This document shows, in pieces, positions 34,230-41,633 of a stretch of DNA of 49,565 nt (position 1 is the stretch's first letter; each line of letters starts with the position of its first letter). Below the pieces are notes generated by a model that had not been told where the DNA came from, ran no database searches, and saw nothing but the letters and a program-made list of their open reading frames with translations. The DNA is taken from NCBI GenBank assembly GCA_947451525.1, contig CANFZM010000020.1, positions 1 through 49,565 on the forward strand, written 5' to 3'. Source of the stretch: Flavobacteriaceae bacterium (GTDB lineage Bacteria > Bacteroidota > Bacteroidia > Flavobacteriales > Flavobacteriaceae). The position numbers were made by a program, and so were the translations under genes.

Positions 34230-34946
34230 ATGAAAAATACCGTTTTACATAAAGCCAATACAAGAGGACATGCTGATCACGGCTGGTTAAATGCTTACCA
34301 TAGTTTTAGTTTTGCCAGTTGGTACAATCCAGATCGTGTGCAATTCGGGATGTTGCGCGTTTTAAATGATGATACCGTTGCTGCAGGAATGGGTTTTGGA
34401 ACCCATCCGCACGACAATATGGAAATTATTACTATTCCTTTAGAAGGTGATTTGGCGCACAAAGATAGCATGGGCAATACCGAAGTTATCAAAACTGGCG
34501 ATGTTCAAGTGATGAGTGCTGGAACCGGAATTCAACACAGTGAGTTCAACCCTAATACTGACCAACACACTAAATTATTCCAAATCTGGGTATTTCCTAA
34601 ATATCGAAATGTTACGCCTCGATACCAACAAATCACTCTAGACGTTTCCGAACAAAAAAACAATTTTGCCCAAATACTTTCTCCGAAAGCAGACGATGCC
34701 GGAGTTTGGATTTATCAAGATGCTTGGTTTTATTTGGCTGATTTTGACAAAGGTTTTTCAAAAACCTATTCCATTAATAAAGAAGGAAATGGAATGTATG
34801 TTTTTATAATTTCAGGAACGATAACTGTTGACGGACAAGAATTAGAAACTCGCGATGGTTATGGGATTTGGAATTTTAATGAATTGGAATTTGTTGCAAC
34901 AAGTGATGCCAAGTTTTTATTGATGGAAATTCCGATGGAACAGTAA
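34230..34946 (+). CDS. Pirin family bicupin protein
   Basis: A 238-aa bicupin. The N-terminal cupin carries the metal-binding set THPHDNMEII (two His) with LAHKDSMGN and GTGIQHSEFN, matching bacterial pirin/YhhW, some of which are quercetin dioxygenases or redox-sensing regulators. The start block KANTRGHADHGWLNAYHSFSF is highly conserved (residues 8-28). A C-terminal second cupin (about 140-238) lacks metal ligands, as usual. Placed between a Crp-family regulator and redox genes, suggesting a stress or oxidation context. Confidence 0.94.
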   Translation: MKNTVLHKANTRGHADHGWLNAYHSFSFASWYNPDRVQFGMLRVLNDDTVAAGMGFGTHPHDNMEIITIPLEGDLAHKDSMGNTEVIKTGDVQVMSAGTGIQHSEFNPNTDQHTKLFQIWVFPKYRNVTPRYQQITLDVSEQKNNFAQILSPKADDAGVWIYQDAWFYLADFDKGFSKTYSINKEGNGMYVFIISGTITVDGQELETRDGYGIWNFNELEFVATSDAKFLLMEIPMEQ

Positions 34947-35021
34947 TTATTGTGCTCAGTATTTGAAAATAGAAATTAATCCTTAATGGTTATATCTAAT
35001 CCTCACAAATAAAAAAGTAAA

Positions 35022-35429
35022 ATGGTTCAGTATACAACAATAGTAAATGCTCCTTTAGAAAAAGTTTGGGAACAATTACTTTATAAAATTGAAAAACCAG
35101 AGAATTTTGTTCCCGGAGTAAGTGATGTTATTATTTTTGATAAAAATGCTGATTTCGTTTCTAGACAAATGAAAGTTACAACAGCAGAAAACACTACTAT
35201 TTTAAAAGAAAAAATTACATTTATTCCCTACAAAGTTCGCTTTCTATTGTTGGAGCATCCTAGTATAGAAGGCTATGTAGATAATGACATAAAAGCAATT
35301 TCGGAAAATGAAACGGAAATGACTTTTATCATTAATTGGATAGATAAAACGACTAAAACTGAAATTAATAATTTTGAAATGGCAAAAAATGCGGTTTTAA
35401 AAACAAAAACTTTTATAGAAAATAACTAA
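35022..35429 (+). CDS. SRPBCC family protein (DUF1857/AtaL-like)
   Basis: A 135-aa START/Bet v1-like protein. The N-terminal VNAPLEKVWEQLLYKIEKP (about 8-26) is the SRPBCC entry strand and helices, and the segment VSDVIIFDKN and the late FIINWIDKT strand fit the DUF1857 branch. A hydrophobic-ligand pocket is expected from the fold; the ligand is unknown. Its stop overlaps the next ATG (TAATG), so it is coupled to the FMN-reductase gene. Confidence 0.78.
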   Translation: MVQYTTIVNAPLEKVWEQLLYKIEKPENFVPGVSDVIIFDKNADFVSRQMKVTTAENTTILKEKITFIPYKVRFLLLEHPSIEGYVDNDIKAISENETEMTFIINWIDKTTKTEINNFEMAKNAVLKTKTFIENN

Positions 35430-35950
35430 TGAAAAAAATTATAGCATTTGGAGCTTCTTCCAGCAAAACATCTATTAATAAAAAACTAGCAACTTATGCT
35501 GCGCATCAATTTGAAAATGCTTCAGTAGAAGTTTTGGATTTGAATGATTATGAGATGCCAATATTTTCATCGGATAAAGAGGCCGAAACTGGAATTCCTC
35601 AGTTGGCGCAAGATTTCTATGAAAAATTAGGTACAGCCGATTTAATTATTATTTCTTTTGCCGAACATAATGGTGCTTATACAGCAGCATTCAAAAATAT
35701 TTTTGATTGGGCTTCTAGAATTAACGCCAAGACATTTCAAGACAAACCAACTCTATTATTATCAACTTCTCCTGGGCCTCGTGGCGGAAGTACCGTTTTG
35801 GAAATTGCTAAAGGCAGATTCCCATTTCAAGGTGCTGTGGTAAAAGGAAGTTTTTCGCTCCCTAGTTTTTATGAAAATTTTGATGTTTCTAATGGAATTA
35901 TTAATGATGACTTGAAAAATCAATTAATTTCAATTATCCACTCTTTCTAA
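35429..35950 (+). CDS. NAD(P)H-dependent FMN reductase family oxidoreductase
   Basis: A 173-aa flavodoxin-like protein. The FMN phosphate loop is GASSSKTSINKKL (about 6-18), followed by DLNDYEMPIF, the substrate-binding SFAEHNGAYTAAFKNIFDW (about 76-94) and STSPGPRGGS (about 112-121). It belongs to the NADPH-dependent FMN/quinone/azo reductase group. Translationally coupled to the SRPBCC gene and last in the Crp-pirin group. Confidence 0.93.
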   Translation: MKKIIAFGASSSKTSINKKLATYAAHQFENASVEVLDLNDYEMPIFSSDKEAETGIPQLAQDFYEKLGTADLIIISFAEHNGAYTAAFKNIFDWASRINAKTFQDKPTLLLSTSPGPRGGSTVLEIAKGRFPFQGAVVKGSFSLPSFYENFDVSNGIINDDLKNQLISIIHSF

Positions 35951-35959
35951 AAGAAGTAA

Positions 35960-36565
35960 TTATTTTTCAAAGAATGTTTCGGGATAAATAATAATTTTAG
36001 CAATATAAATCGGTGCGTCAAAAGTTGTGTTGAGCACCGATTTTTTATTTAATAAATTTCGATAACCAATACCCGCACCTAAACCAATCCAGTTAGTAAG
36101 TTTATAATTAACTTGTCCTGAAACTTCATTGATATACAAGTTGACATCCACATTACTCACTACGTCATTATTGATTTCTTTAGTAAAATTAGGTCTTCCA
36201 AATCCTATTTGTTCTGTTGCAAAACACTCCCACTTTTTATTTTTAAAAAAAATCCAATCATTAAAAATACTAAAGTACCAAAAACTAATTTTATTGGTTT
36301 CTTCTGCTTTTACTTTTTTATTATAATAATCAATATAAACTGGATTTACAATAAAGGAACTTCCTATACCAAATCGTGTTAGTTTTTTATATTGCAAACC
36401 CACCTTTGCACCAAAAACAGTAACTTCTTTTCCTCGAATGCTAGAAAATCTATTATCCAATTGAAAAGAAAATTTCCATTTTTTCGGAACCTCTTGACCA
36501 TAAAAAGTGAAAGTTGAAAACAAGAGTAAACAAAACAGAAGGGCTTGAAGTTTTATCATTAACAT
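35960..36565 (-). CDS. Outer-membrane beta-barrel-like protein, unknown function
   Basis: About 201 aa: a signal peptide (MIKLQALLFCLLLFSTFTFYGQ; start ATG 36565 or 36559) and a series of amphipathic strands (FGAKVGLQYKKLTRFGIGSS, ISFWYFSIFNDWIFF, NYKLTNWIGLGAGIGY), the pattern of a small outer-membrane barrel. No family is recognised. The longer frame to 36595 starts at a GTG and runs through a TAATTTTG box (36583-36590, minus strand), so the shorter start is used. Divergent from fabD. Confidence 0.78.
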   Translation of the reverse strand: MLMIKLQALLFCLLLFSTFTFYGQEVPKKWKFSFQLDNRFSSIRGKEVTVFGAKVGLQYKKLTRFGIGSSFIVNPVYIDYYNKKVKAEETNKISFWYFSIFNDWIFFKNKKWECFATEQIGFGRPNFTKEINNDVVSNVDVNLYINEVSGQVNYKLTNWIGLGAGIGYRNLLNKKSVLNTTFDAPIYIAKIIIYPETFFEK

Positions 36566-36727
36566 AGTGGTTGTGCATAGGACAAAATTAACCACAAATG
36601 GTTTAATATAAAGGTTAATGAATTGCTAAAATTTTATCCAGGAAAGACAACAAAATTATCTAATGATTTTCACTATTTTTGCAAAGATTTAAGTTTTTAT
36701 TTAAATCCTAAATTTTAAAATAAAAAA

Positions 36728-37600
36728 ATGAAAGCATACATATTTCCTGGTCAAGGAGCACAATTTACCGGAATGGGTAAAGACTTATACGAAAATTCGG
36801 AATTAGCAAAATCATTATTTGAAAGAGCAAACGAAATTTTAGGTTTCCGAATTACAGACATCATGTTTGAAGGTACTGCCGAAGAATTAAAAGAAACCAA
36901 AGTAACGCAACCCGCAGTGTTTTTACATTCGGTTATTTTGGCAAAAACGCTAGAAGATTTTCATCCAGAAATGGTTGCAGGACATTCACTTGGTGAGTTT
37001 TCGGCATTGGTTGCCAATGGCGCTTTAAGTTTTGAAGACGGATTAAAATTAGTTTCCCAACGAGCCCTAGCAATGCAAAAAGCCTGCGAAATTACACCTT
37101 CTACCATGGCTGCAGTTTTAAGCCTTGACGATACAATTGTAGAAGACATTTGCGCTTCTATAGATGGCGTTGTGGTTGCTGCCAATTACAACTGTCCTGG
37201 TCAATTAGTGATTTCTGGAGAATATAAAGCAGTAGAATTGGCTTGCCAGAAAATGAAAGAAGCTGGAGCAAAAAGAGCCTTGATTTTACCTGTTGGAGGA
37301 GCATTTCACTCGCCAATGATGGAGCCTGCAAGAGAAGAATTAGCGGCAGCTATTGAAGCTACAACGTTCTCTACACCTATTTGCCCAGTATATCAAAATG
37401 TAACTGCAGGTGCCGTTTCGGATGCTACTGAAATTAAGAAAAACCTAATCATACAGTTGACAGCTCCTGTAAGATGGACGCAATCGGTACAACAAATGAT
37501 TGCGGAGGGTGCAACAAGCTTTACTGAAGTTGGCCCTGGAAAGGTATTAGTTGGATTGGTAAATAAAATCAATAAAGAAGTCGAAACGATTTCAGCATAA
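36728..37600 (+). CDS. fabD: Malonyl-CoA:ACP transacylase
   Basis: Loads malonate from CoA onto acyl carrier protein for fatty-acid synthesis. FPGQGAQFTGMG (6-17), nucleophile Ser87 in AGHSLGEFSAL and catalytic His194 in GGAFHSPMMEP are all present; Gln11 is the usual oxyanion residue. Its 290 aa are standard. A TATTTTTG box at 36674-36681 lies 46 nt upstream. The YihY gene follows in the same frame 6 nt after the stop. Confidence 0.97.
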   Translation: MKAYIFPGQGAQFTGMGKDLYENSELAKSLFERANEILGFRITDIMFEGTAEELKETKVTQPAVFLHSVILAKTLEDFHPEMVAGHSLGEFSALVANGALSFEDGLKLVSQRALAMQKACEITPSTMAAVLSLDDTIVEDICASIDGVVVAANYNCPGQLVISGEYKAVELACQKMKEAGAKRALILPVGGAFHSPMMEPAREELAAAIEATTFSTPICPVYQNVTAGAVSDATEIKKNLIIQLTAPVRWTQSVQQMIAEGATSFTEVGPGKVLVGLVNKINKEVETISA

Positions 37601-37606
37601 TCTATT

Positions 37607-38584
37607 TTGAAAGGAGTTAAAGAAGCGTATTATATTGATTTGTGGGATGTAATTCATGCCACGTTCTCTGAATTTGGGGAGCACAAAATCATGAAAAAAA
37701 GTGCTTCATTAGCTTATACCACTGTTTTTTCTATAGCGCCACTACTAATGGTTTTACTCTATGTAGTAGGATTTTTTTGGGGAGCTAATGCCATTGAAGG
37801 GGAGATTTTTTACCAAGCCAAAGATTTTTTAGGTGAAAAATCGGCCATTCAATTACAAGAAATGATTAAAAATATTGCCATTTCAAACAAAAACGGATTC
37901 CCAGCATTAATTGGAATTATTACTTTATTGATAGGTGCTACTTCTGTGTTTGCTGAAATACAAGATTCTATAAATTCTATTTGGGGAATTCGCCTTAAAA
38001 AACGTTCTGGATTTTTATTGTATCTAAAATCGAGACTACTTTCTTTTGGCGTAATTGGAAGTTTAGGATTTATATTATTAGTTTCTTTAGGCTTATCCGC
38101 AATTTTAGAATCGCTAAACGAAAAATTATTTGCCCATTTTTCTGAAACTGCGGTTTATGCTGTTTACATCGGACAAACTTTTGTAACATTAACCATCATT
38201 ACTTTATTATTTGCGGTAATTTTCAAAATATTACCCGATGCCAATATTACTTGGAAACAAGTTCGCGTTTCGTCACTAACAACGGCTATCCTTTTCATGG
38301 GTGGAAAATTTTTAATTTCATTTTACATTTCTCACTCCTCTTTAGGAACCGTATATGGCGCAGCAGGATCCCTAGTAATCATAATGGTTTGGGTGTACTA
38401 TTCTTCTGTGACTTTATATCTGGGAGCACTTTTCGCTAAATGTTATGCAGTAGAATTTGGAGGTTCTATAAAACCATCCAAATATGCCGAAATAGTACAT
38501 GTTGTTGAAGTAAAACTAGAAGCGAAAACGTTGCAAGAAGCGAAAGAAGAAGTTGAAAAATACAAAAAAAATCACAATGAATAA
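37607..38584 (+). CDS. YihY/BrkB-family inner-membrane protein
   Basis: A 325-aa protein with six predicted helices and the family block KKSASLAYTTVFSIAPLLMVLLYVVG (split, about 29-54), then EIQDSINSIWGI and ILPDANITWKQVRVSSL. No transport function is established for YihY proteins; the older RNase BN label was wrong. No ATG exists before residue 29, and a start there would remove the conserved N-terminal amphipathic part, so TTG 37607 (6 nt after fabD) is used. It is in the same frame as fabD and is probably translated after it by reinitiation. The C-terminus is a charged coiled-coil-like helix. Confidence 0.88.
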   Translation: MKGVKEAYYIDLWDVIHATFSEFGEHKIMKKSASLAYTTVFSIAPLLMVLLYVVGFFWGANAIEGEIFYQAKDFLGEKSAIQLQEMIKNIAISNKNGFPALIGIITLLIGATSVFAEIQDSINSIWGIRLKKRSGFLLYLKSRLLSFGVIGSLGFILLVSLGLSAILESLNEKLFAHFSETAVYAVYIGQTFVTLTIITLLFAVIFKILPDANITWKQVRVSSLTTAILFMGGKFLISFYISHSSLGTVYGAAGSLVIIMVWVYYSSVTLYLGALFAKCYAVEFGGSIKPSKYAEIVHVVEVKLEAKTLQEAKEEVEKYKKNHNE

Positions 38585-38607
38585 TTGAAATTCATTTCAA
38601 TTCATTA

Positions 38608-38633
38608 AAACTTCGATATTCCTATCGGAGTTT
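38608..38633 (+). terminator. Terminator after the YihY gene
   Basis: 10-bp stem with one G-T pair (38608-38617 with 38624-38633, core AAACTTCGAT), followed by a T8-type tract. An adjacent AATTGAAAT/ATTTCAATT palindrome precedes it. Confidence 0.75.
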
Positions 38634-38669
38634 TTTTTATGCTATCTTTGTTAAAAGAATTCCAAGTTT

Positions 38670-39458
38670 ATGAATTTAAATTTACGAACCGTTAACGTAA
38701 CCAGATATATTACGCCACTTCGCGAAGGCGGCTCACTTCCTGCTTTGGCCGAAGCCGATGACGATTTTAAATATGTTTTAAAATTTCGCGGTGCTGGTCA
38801 TGGTGTAAAAGCTTTGATTGCCGAATTTCTTGGCGGACAAATTGCGCGTTATTTGGGTTTACCTGTTCCCGAATTGGTGTTTTCCAATTTGGATGAAGCT
38901 TTTGGAAGAACCGAAGCCGATGAAGAAATACAAGATTTACTCAAGTCAAGCCAAGGATTGAATTTAGGATTGCATTATCTATCTGGAGCCCTAACCTACG
39001 ATGCTGCAACTAACGATTGTGAATCCATGTTAGCTTCTAAAATTGTTTGGCTGGATGCTTTTATCACAAATGTAGATCGGACTTTTAAAAACACCAATCT
39101 TTTAATTTGGAAAAAAGAACTTTGGCTCATAGATCATGGTGCTGCTTTTTATTTTCACCATTCATGGGATAATTGGAAATCCAATGCCGTTACTCCATTT
39201 GCCTTAATAAAAGACCATGTTTTGTTGCCAAAAGCTAGTCTTCTTAATGAAGTCAACACTGAATTTACATCCAAATTAAACGATACTATTTTAAAAGAAA
39301 TTGTAAATCAAATTCCAGAAGATTGGTTGCATTGGGATGAAACAGATCTTTCACCAGATGCAATTAAAGACGTTTATTTTCAATTTTTATCCATTAGATT
39401 AGCCAATGCTGATCTGTTTTTAAAACAAGCGCAAGATGCAAGAACAACACTTATATGA
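38670..39458 (+). CDS. HipA-like kinase (HipA_2 family)
   Basis: A 262-aa PI3/4-kinase-like fold related to the kinase core of HipA, without HipA's N-terminal subdomain. Visible: ATP-site Lys38 (YVLKFRG), Glu52 in AEFLGGQIARYLGLPVPE, catalytic loop DAFITNVDRTFKNTNLL (129-145; Asp136 and Arg137, with Asn141/Asn143) and metal-binding DHG (155-157) in WLIDHGAAF. No HipB-type antitoxin is adjacent; instead the 3' end overlaps a DUF3037 gene by 23 nt. The pair is recurrent in bacteria to my knowledge, but its target is unknown. Confidence 0.87.
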   Translation: MNLNLRTVNVTRYITPLREGGSLPALAEADDDFKYVLKFRGAGHGVKALIAEFLGGQIARYLGLPVPELVFSNLDEAFGRTEADEEIQDLLKSSQGLNLGLHYLSGALTYDAATNDCESMLASKIVWLDAFITNVDRTFKNTNLLIWKKELWLIDHGAAFYFHHSWDNWKSNAVTPFALIKDHVLLPKASLLNEVNTEFTSKLNDTILKEIVNQIPEDWLHWDETDLSPDAIKDVYFQFLSIRLANADLFLKQAQDARTTLI

Positions 39459-39819
39459 TTACGCTGTAATTCGAGTTGTGCCTAAAGTAGAACGCGAAGA
39501 GTTTATTAATATTGGATTAATGGTGCTTTGCAAACGTCAAAAGTATTTACGGATTCAATATCAAATTCCGACAGAAAAAATTCAATTATTTAATGCCGAA
39601 TTTGATGTTGAACAATTAAAAACCAATTTAGATTCGTTTACTAAAATATGTTCTGGCAAATTTGATGGTGGGCCTATCGCAACCTTCGAAATTGCAGAAC
39701 GTTTTAGATGGTTAACTGCTGTTAAAAGTTCAAGTATTCAAACCTCTAGACCCCATTCGGGATTTAGCGGAAATTTGGATGCTACCTTTGAAAGACTGTA
39801 TGCAGAATTAGTTTTATAA
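39436..39819 (+). CDS. DUF3037 protein, partner of the HipA-like kinase
   Basis: A 127-aa protein opening with YDYAVIRVVPKVEREEFINIG (residues 6-26), a DUF3037 hallmark, followed by LMVLCKRQKYL and a basic C-terminal part with RPHSGFSGNLDATFERLY. Function unknown. The ATG lies 23 nt inside the kinase gene, implying coupled translation and fixed stoichiometry. The two could form a kinase-regulator or toxin-antitoxin-like unit; this is inference from the arrangement. Confidence 0.87.
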   Translation: MQEQHLYDYAVIRVVPKVEREEFINIGLMVLCKRQKYLRIQYQIPTEKIQLFNAEFDVEQLKTNLDSFTKICSGKFDGGPIATFEIAERFRWLTAVKSSSIQTSRPHSGFSGNLDATFERLYAELVL

Positions 39820-39838
39820 ATCTAAAAAAATAAATTTT

Positions 39839-40087
39839 ATGAAAAAGATAATCCTATCCTTAGCAATTACAACGCTAATGTTTTCATGTAAAGAGGAAAC
39901 TAAAGAAAAAGTAAAAGAAGCCACTAATGCAGTTGGTTCAGAAGTAAAACAATCCTTAGATTCGGTTAAAGAAAAAGCTGAAAAAGTTATTGACTCCTCT
40001 AAAATAAAAGCAAAAGGTCTTATTGTAAAAGGTGCCGAAAAAGTAGAAGAAGGTGCTAAAAAAGTAAAAGAAGCCGCTAAAAAATAA
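39839..40087 (+). CDS. Small Lys/Glu-rich lipoprotein (paralogue 1)
   Basis: An 82-aa lipoprotein: signal MKKIILSLAITTLMFSC with lipobox Cys17, then an almost uninterrupted amphipathic charged helix of repeating K-E-A units (KEKVKEATNAVGSEVKQSL to EEGAKKVKEAAKK), similar in composition to LEA or apolipoprotein-like proteins. It is a paralogue of the next gene, with the AVGxE and EAAKK blocks shared. It starts 19 nt after DUF3037 without a promoter of its own that I can see, so may be co-transcribed with that pair. Confidence 0.78.
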   Translation: MKKIILSLAITTLMFSCKEETKEKVKEATNAVGSEVKQSLDSVKEKAEKVIDSSKIKAKGLIVKGAEKVEEGAKKVKEAAKK

Positions 40088-40110
40088 TTAATTATATTTT
40101 AAAAAAACTT

Positions 40111-40127
40111 TGGCACTCGTTTTGCAT
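40111..40127 (+). promoter_or_regulatory. Sigma-54 (RpoN) promoter for lipoprotein paralogue 2
   Basis: TTTGGCACTCGTTTTGCAT contains -24 TGGCAC and -12 TTGCAT with the GG and GC exactly 12 bp apart (40112 and 40124), a near-perfect match to TGGCACG-N4-TTGCW. Predicted start at about 40136 gives an about 28-nt leader to ATG 40165. Confidence 0.72.
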
Positions 40128-40164
40128 TAGAGTAATTGTTATTAATCTTAATATTTTTAAAAAA

Positions 40165-40416
40165 ATGAAAAAAACAATTTTAGCAGTTGCCTTTATGGCT
40201 GTTGCAATGGTATCTTGCCAAGACAAAACAAAAGACAAAGTAGAAGATGCAACTCAAGCAGTTGGCACAGAAATGGAACAAAAAATGGATACTGTTGCTG
40301 AAAAGACTGAAACAGCAGTTGATACTACAAAAGCCAAAGCTGGTGAAGCTCTTGAAAAAGCTGGTGAAGAGACTAAAGAAGCTGGAGAAAAATTAAAAGA
40401 AGCAGCTAAGAAGTAA
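40165..40416 (+). CDS. Small Lys/Glu-rich lipoprotein (paralogue 2), sigma-54 controlled
   Basis: An 83-aa lipoprotein, MKKTILAVAFMAVAMVSC with lipobox Cys18, then a charged helix (DKVEDATQAVGTEMEQKMD to GEKLKEAAKK) paralogous to the gene upstream. Short K-A-x-E repeats resemble LEA/YtxH-type stress proteins, suggesting stabilisation of the envelope, which is inference. A strong sigma-54 promoter sits in the 77-nt gap between the paralogues, so this copy is regulated differently. Ends at a terminator at 40428-40458. Confidence 0.8.
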   Translation: MKKTILAVAFMAVAMVSCQDKTKDKVEDATQAVGTEMEQKMDTVAEKTETAVDTTKAKAGEALEKAGEETKEAGEKLKEAAKK

Positions 40417-40427
40417 TTTCAAAAGAA

Positions 40428-40458
40428 AATCCTCATAATCTAATAAATTATGAGGATT
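40428..40458. terminator. Terminator after lipoprotein paralogue 2
   Basis: 12-bp perfect stem AATCCTCATAAT (40428-40439) with 40447-40458, 7-nt loop and T-run. It also stands at the 3' side of the converging toxin-like module. Confidence 0.85.
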
Positions 40459-40469
40459 TTTTTATTATG

Positions 40470-40795
40470 CTACAACTCCATCGCTTCTTTGCAATGATTA
40501 TTTAAAATTCCTGTGATCAAAAAATTGTTTTCCCTTTTTTCAAAGAAAATATACCAAGTCGTTCGTGGATTAGATTTGTAAAAAATGTAGTTACTACCAA
40601 GATATTGTAAAGTTTTTGGAGTTTTCTTGTGTGAGCTTAATTGTATATTTTCTGAAACTTCACCATATATTTTTAAGACATATTCTTCGGCAGTTTCAAT
40701 AAAACCGAAATATTCTTTTTTGTACAAAATACGCACTAAATCATCTAGATAATAAATTACGTGTAGAGTAAAATAATTTCTATTTTCCCCACCAT
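40470..40795 (-). pseudogene. RelE/ParE-like toxin gene, frameshifted second copy
   Basis: The last about 65 residues (HKKTPKTLQYLGSNYIFYKS, NPRTTWYIFFEKRENNFLI) are almost identical to the intact gene at 41022-41339. The expected start (ATG 40795 or GTG 40792, overlapping the small upstream gene as in the other copy) reads only 12 codons to a TAA at 40757. The homologous LDDLVRILYKKEYFGF continues in another frame, so a net 2-nt insertion has broken the gene. A GTG at 40736 could give an 88-aa N-truncated product. Either decay or a sequencing error is possible. Confidence 0.65.
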
Positions 40796-40974
40796 TGACT
40801 TATTAATCTAATAGATTCTGCTTTGGCTTCTTCCGGTGTTAAGCCTTTTCTAAATTCTGCATCAAAATCAAAAGTCTCTCTATCAATTCCTTTAAATTTA
40901 GGAATAGAGGATTCATAAGCCACGGAAGGCTCTTCCACTTTGATGATTTTCGGAGTTTCTTTATTGGTATTCAT
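40780..40974 (-). CDS. Small antitoxin-like protein, copy 2
   Basis: A 64-aa acidic protein. Residues 1-52 differ from copy 1 at only a few positions (PSVAYESSIPKFKGIDRETF shared), while the C-terminus diverges (KAESIRLISQWWGK). No DNA-binding domain is recognised; by position, size, charge and overlap it fits an antitoxin for the following RelE/ParE-like frame, which in this copy is broken. Its own -7 box is at 40992-40999. Confidence 0.7.
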   Translation of the reverse strand: MNTNKETPKIIKVEEPSVAYESSIPKFKGIDRETFDFDAEFRKGLTPEEAKAESIRLISQWWGK

Positions 40975-41021
40975 AACTTCTAGGTGTTAAACAAATTTAC
41001 AAATAATTTTTTAATAAATTT

Positions 41022-41339
41022 CTATAACTCCTTTGCTTCATTGCAATGATTATTAATAACTCCGGTAATCAAAAAATTATTTTCCCTTTTTTCAAAGAAA
41101 ATATACCAAGTCGTTCGTGGATTGGATTTGTAAAAAATGTAGTTACTACCTAGATATTGTAAAGATTTAGGAGTTTTCTTGTGTGGAAAAGTGAAAATTT
41201 CAGCAGTAACAAAACCAACAATTTTATCAACATATTCTTTTGCATTCTCAGGAAAACTAAAATATTCCTTTTTAAAAAGGGTGAAAACCAATTCGTCAAA
41301 ATAATTTAATACTTCCCCGTCAAAGATTACTTTTTCCAC
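41022..41339 (-). CDS. RelE/ParE-like toxin candidate, intact copy
   Basis: A 105-aa protein starting at GTG inside the end of the small gene (13-nt overlap). An N-terminal helical part (FDELVFTLFKKEYFSFPENA) leads to the beta-sheet LQYLGSNYIFYKS, then WYIFFEKRENNFLITGVINNH, the strand pattern of RelE/ParE-fold toxins; no catalytic residues can be named with confidence. RelE relatives cleave mRNA and ParE relatives act on gyrase, so the target is not assigned. The gene order small-acidic-protein then toxin-like, with overlap, supports a type II module. Confidence 0.65.
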   Translation of the reverse strand: MEKVIFDGEVLNYFDELVFTLFKKEYFSFPENAKEYVDKIVGFVTAEIFTFPHKKTPKSLQYLGSNYIFYKSNPRTTWYIFFEKRENNFLITGVINNHCNEAKEL

Positions 41340-41524
41340 GGATAATTATCAATTTGTTTGTGCATTGCTTCTTTAAATTCTTCTGGAGTTAAGCCTTTTT
41401 TAAATTCTGCATCAAAATCAAAAGTCTCTCTATCAATTCCTTTAAATTTAGGAATGGAGGATTCATAAGCCACGGAAGGCTCTTCTACTTTGAGAATTTT
41501 CGGAGTTTCTTTATTTGTATTCAT
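41327..41524 (-). CDS. Small antitoxin-like protein, copy 1
   Basis: A 65-aa acidic protein, MNTNKETPKILKVEEPSV at the start and FKEAMHKQIDNYPWKK at the end, first gene of the intact module. No known antitoxin fold is recognised. It contains an EFKKGLTPEEFK helix also present in copy 2. It overlaps the toxin candidate by 13 nt and has a TAAATTTG box 18 nt upstream of its ATG. Confidence 0.7.
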   Translation of the reverse strand: MNTNKETPKILKVEEPSVAYESSIPKFKGIDRETFDFDAEFKKGLTPEEFKEAMHKQIDNYPWKK

Positions 41525-41570
41525 AAATTCTAGGTGTTAAACAAATTTACAAATAATTCTTTAAAGTAAA

Positions 41571-41605
41571 AAATCCCAAATTATCTAGTGAATAATTTGG
41601 GATTT
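41571..41605. terminator. Terminator between galE and the toxin/antitoxin-like module
   Basis: 14-bp perfect stem AAATCCCAAATTAT (41571-41584) with 41592-41605. A short direct repeat TTCTGAAATCT follows (41610 and 41625) before the galE stop. Confidence 0.8.
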
Positions 41606-41633
41606 ATTGATTCTGAAATCTGCTTTCTGAAAT

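Larger units (their letters stand above)
40470..41566 (-). repeat. Tandem duplication of a two-gene toxin/antitoxin-like module
   Basis: Two units of about 550 bp (41022-41566 and 40470-41016), each with a promoter region sharing CTAGGTGTTAAAC and a TAAATTTG -7 box (minus; 41542-41549 and 40992-40999), a 64-65-codon gene and a RelE/ParE-like gene. The promoter, small gene and toxin 3' half are nearly identical; the small gene's end and the toxin's first about 45 codons have diverged. Confidence 0.85.
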
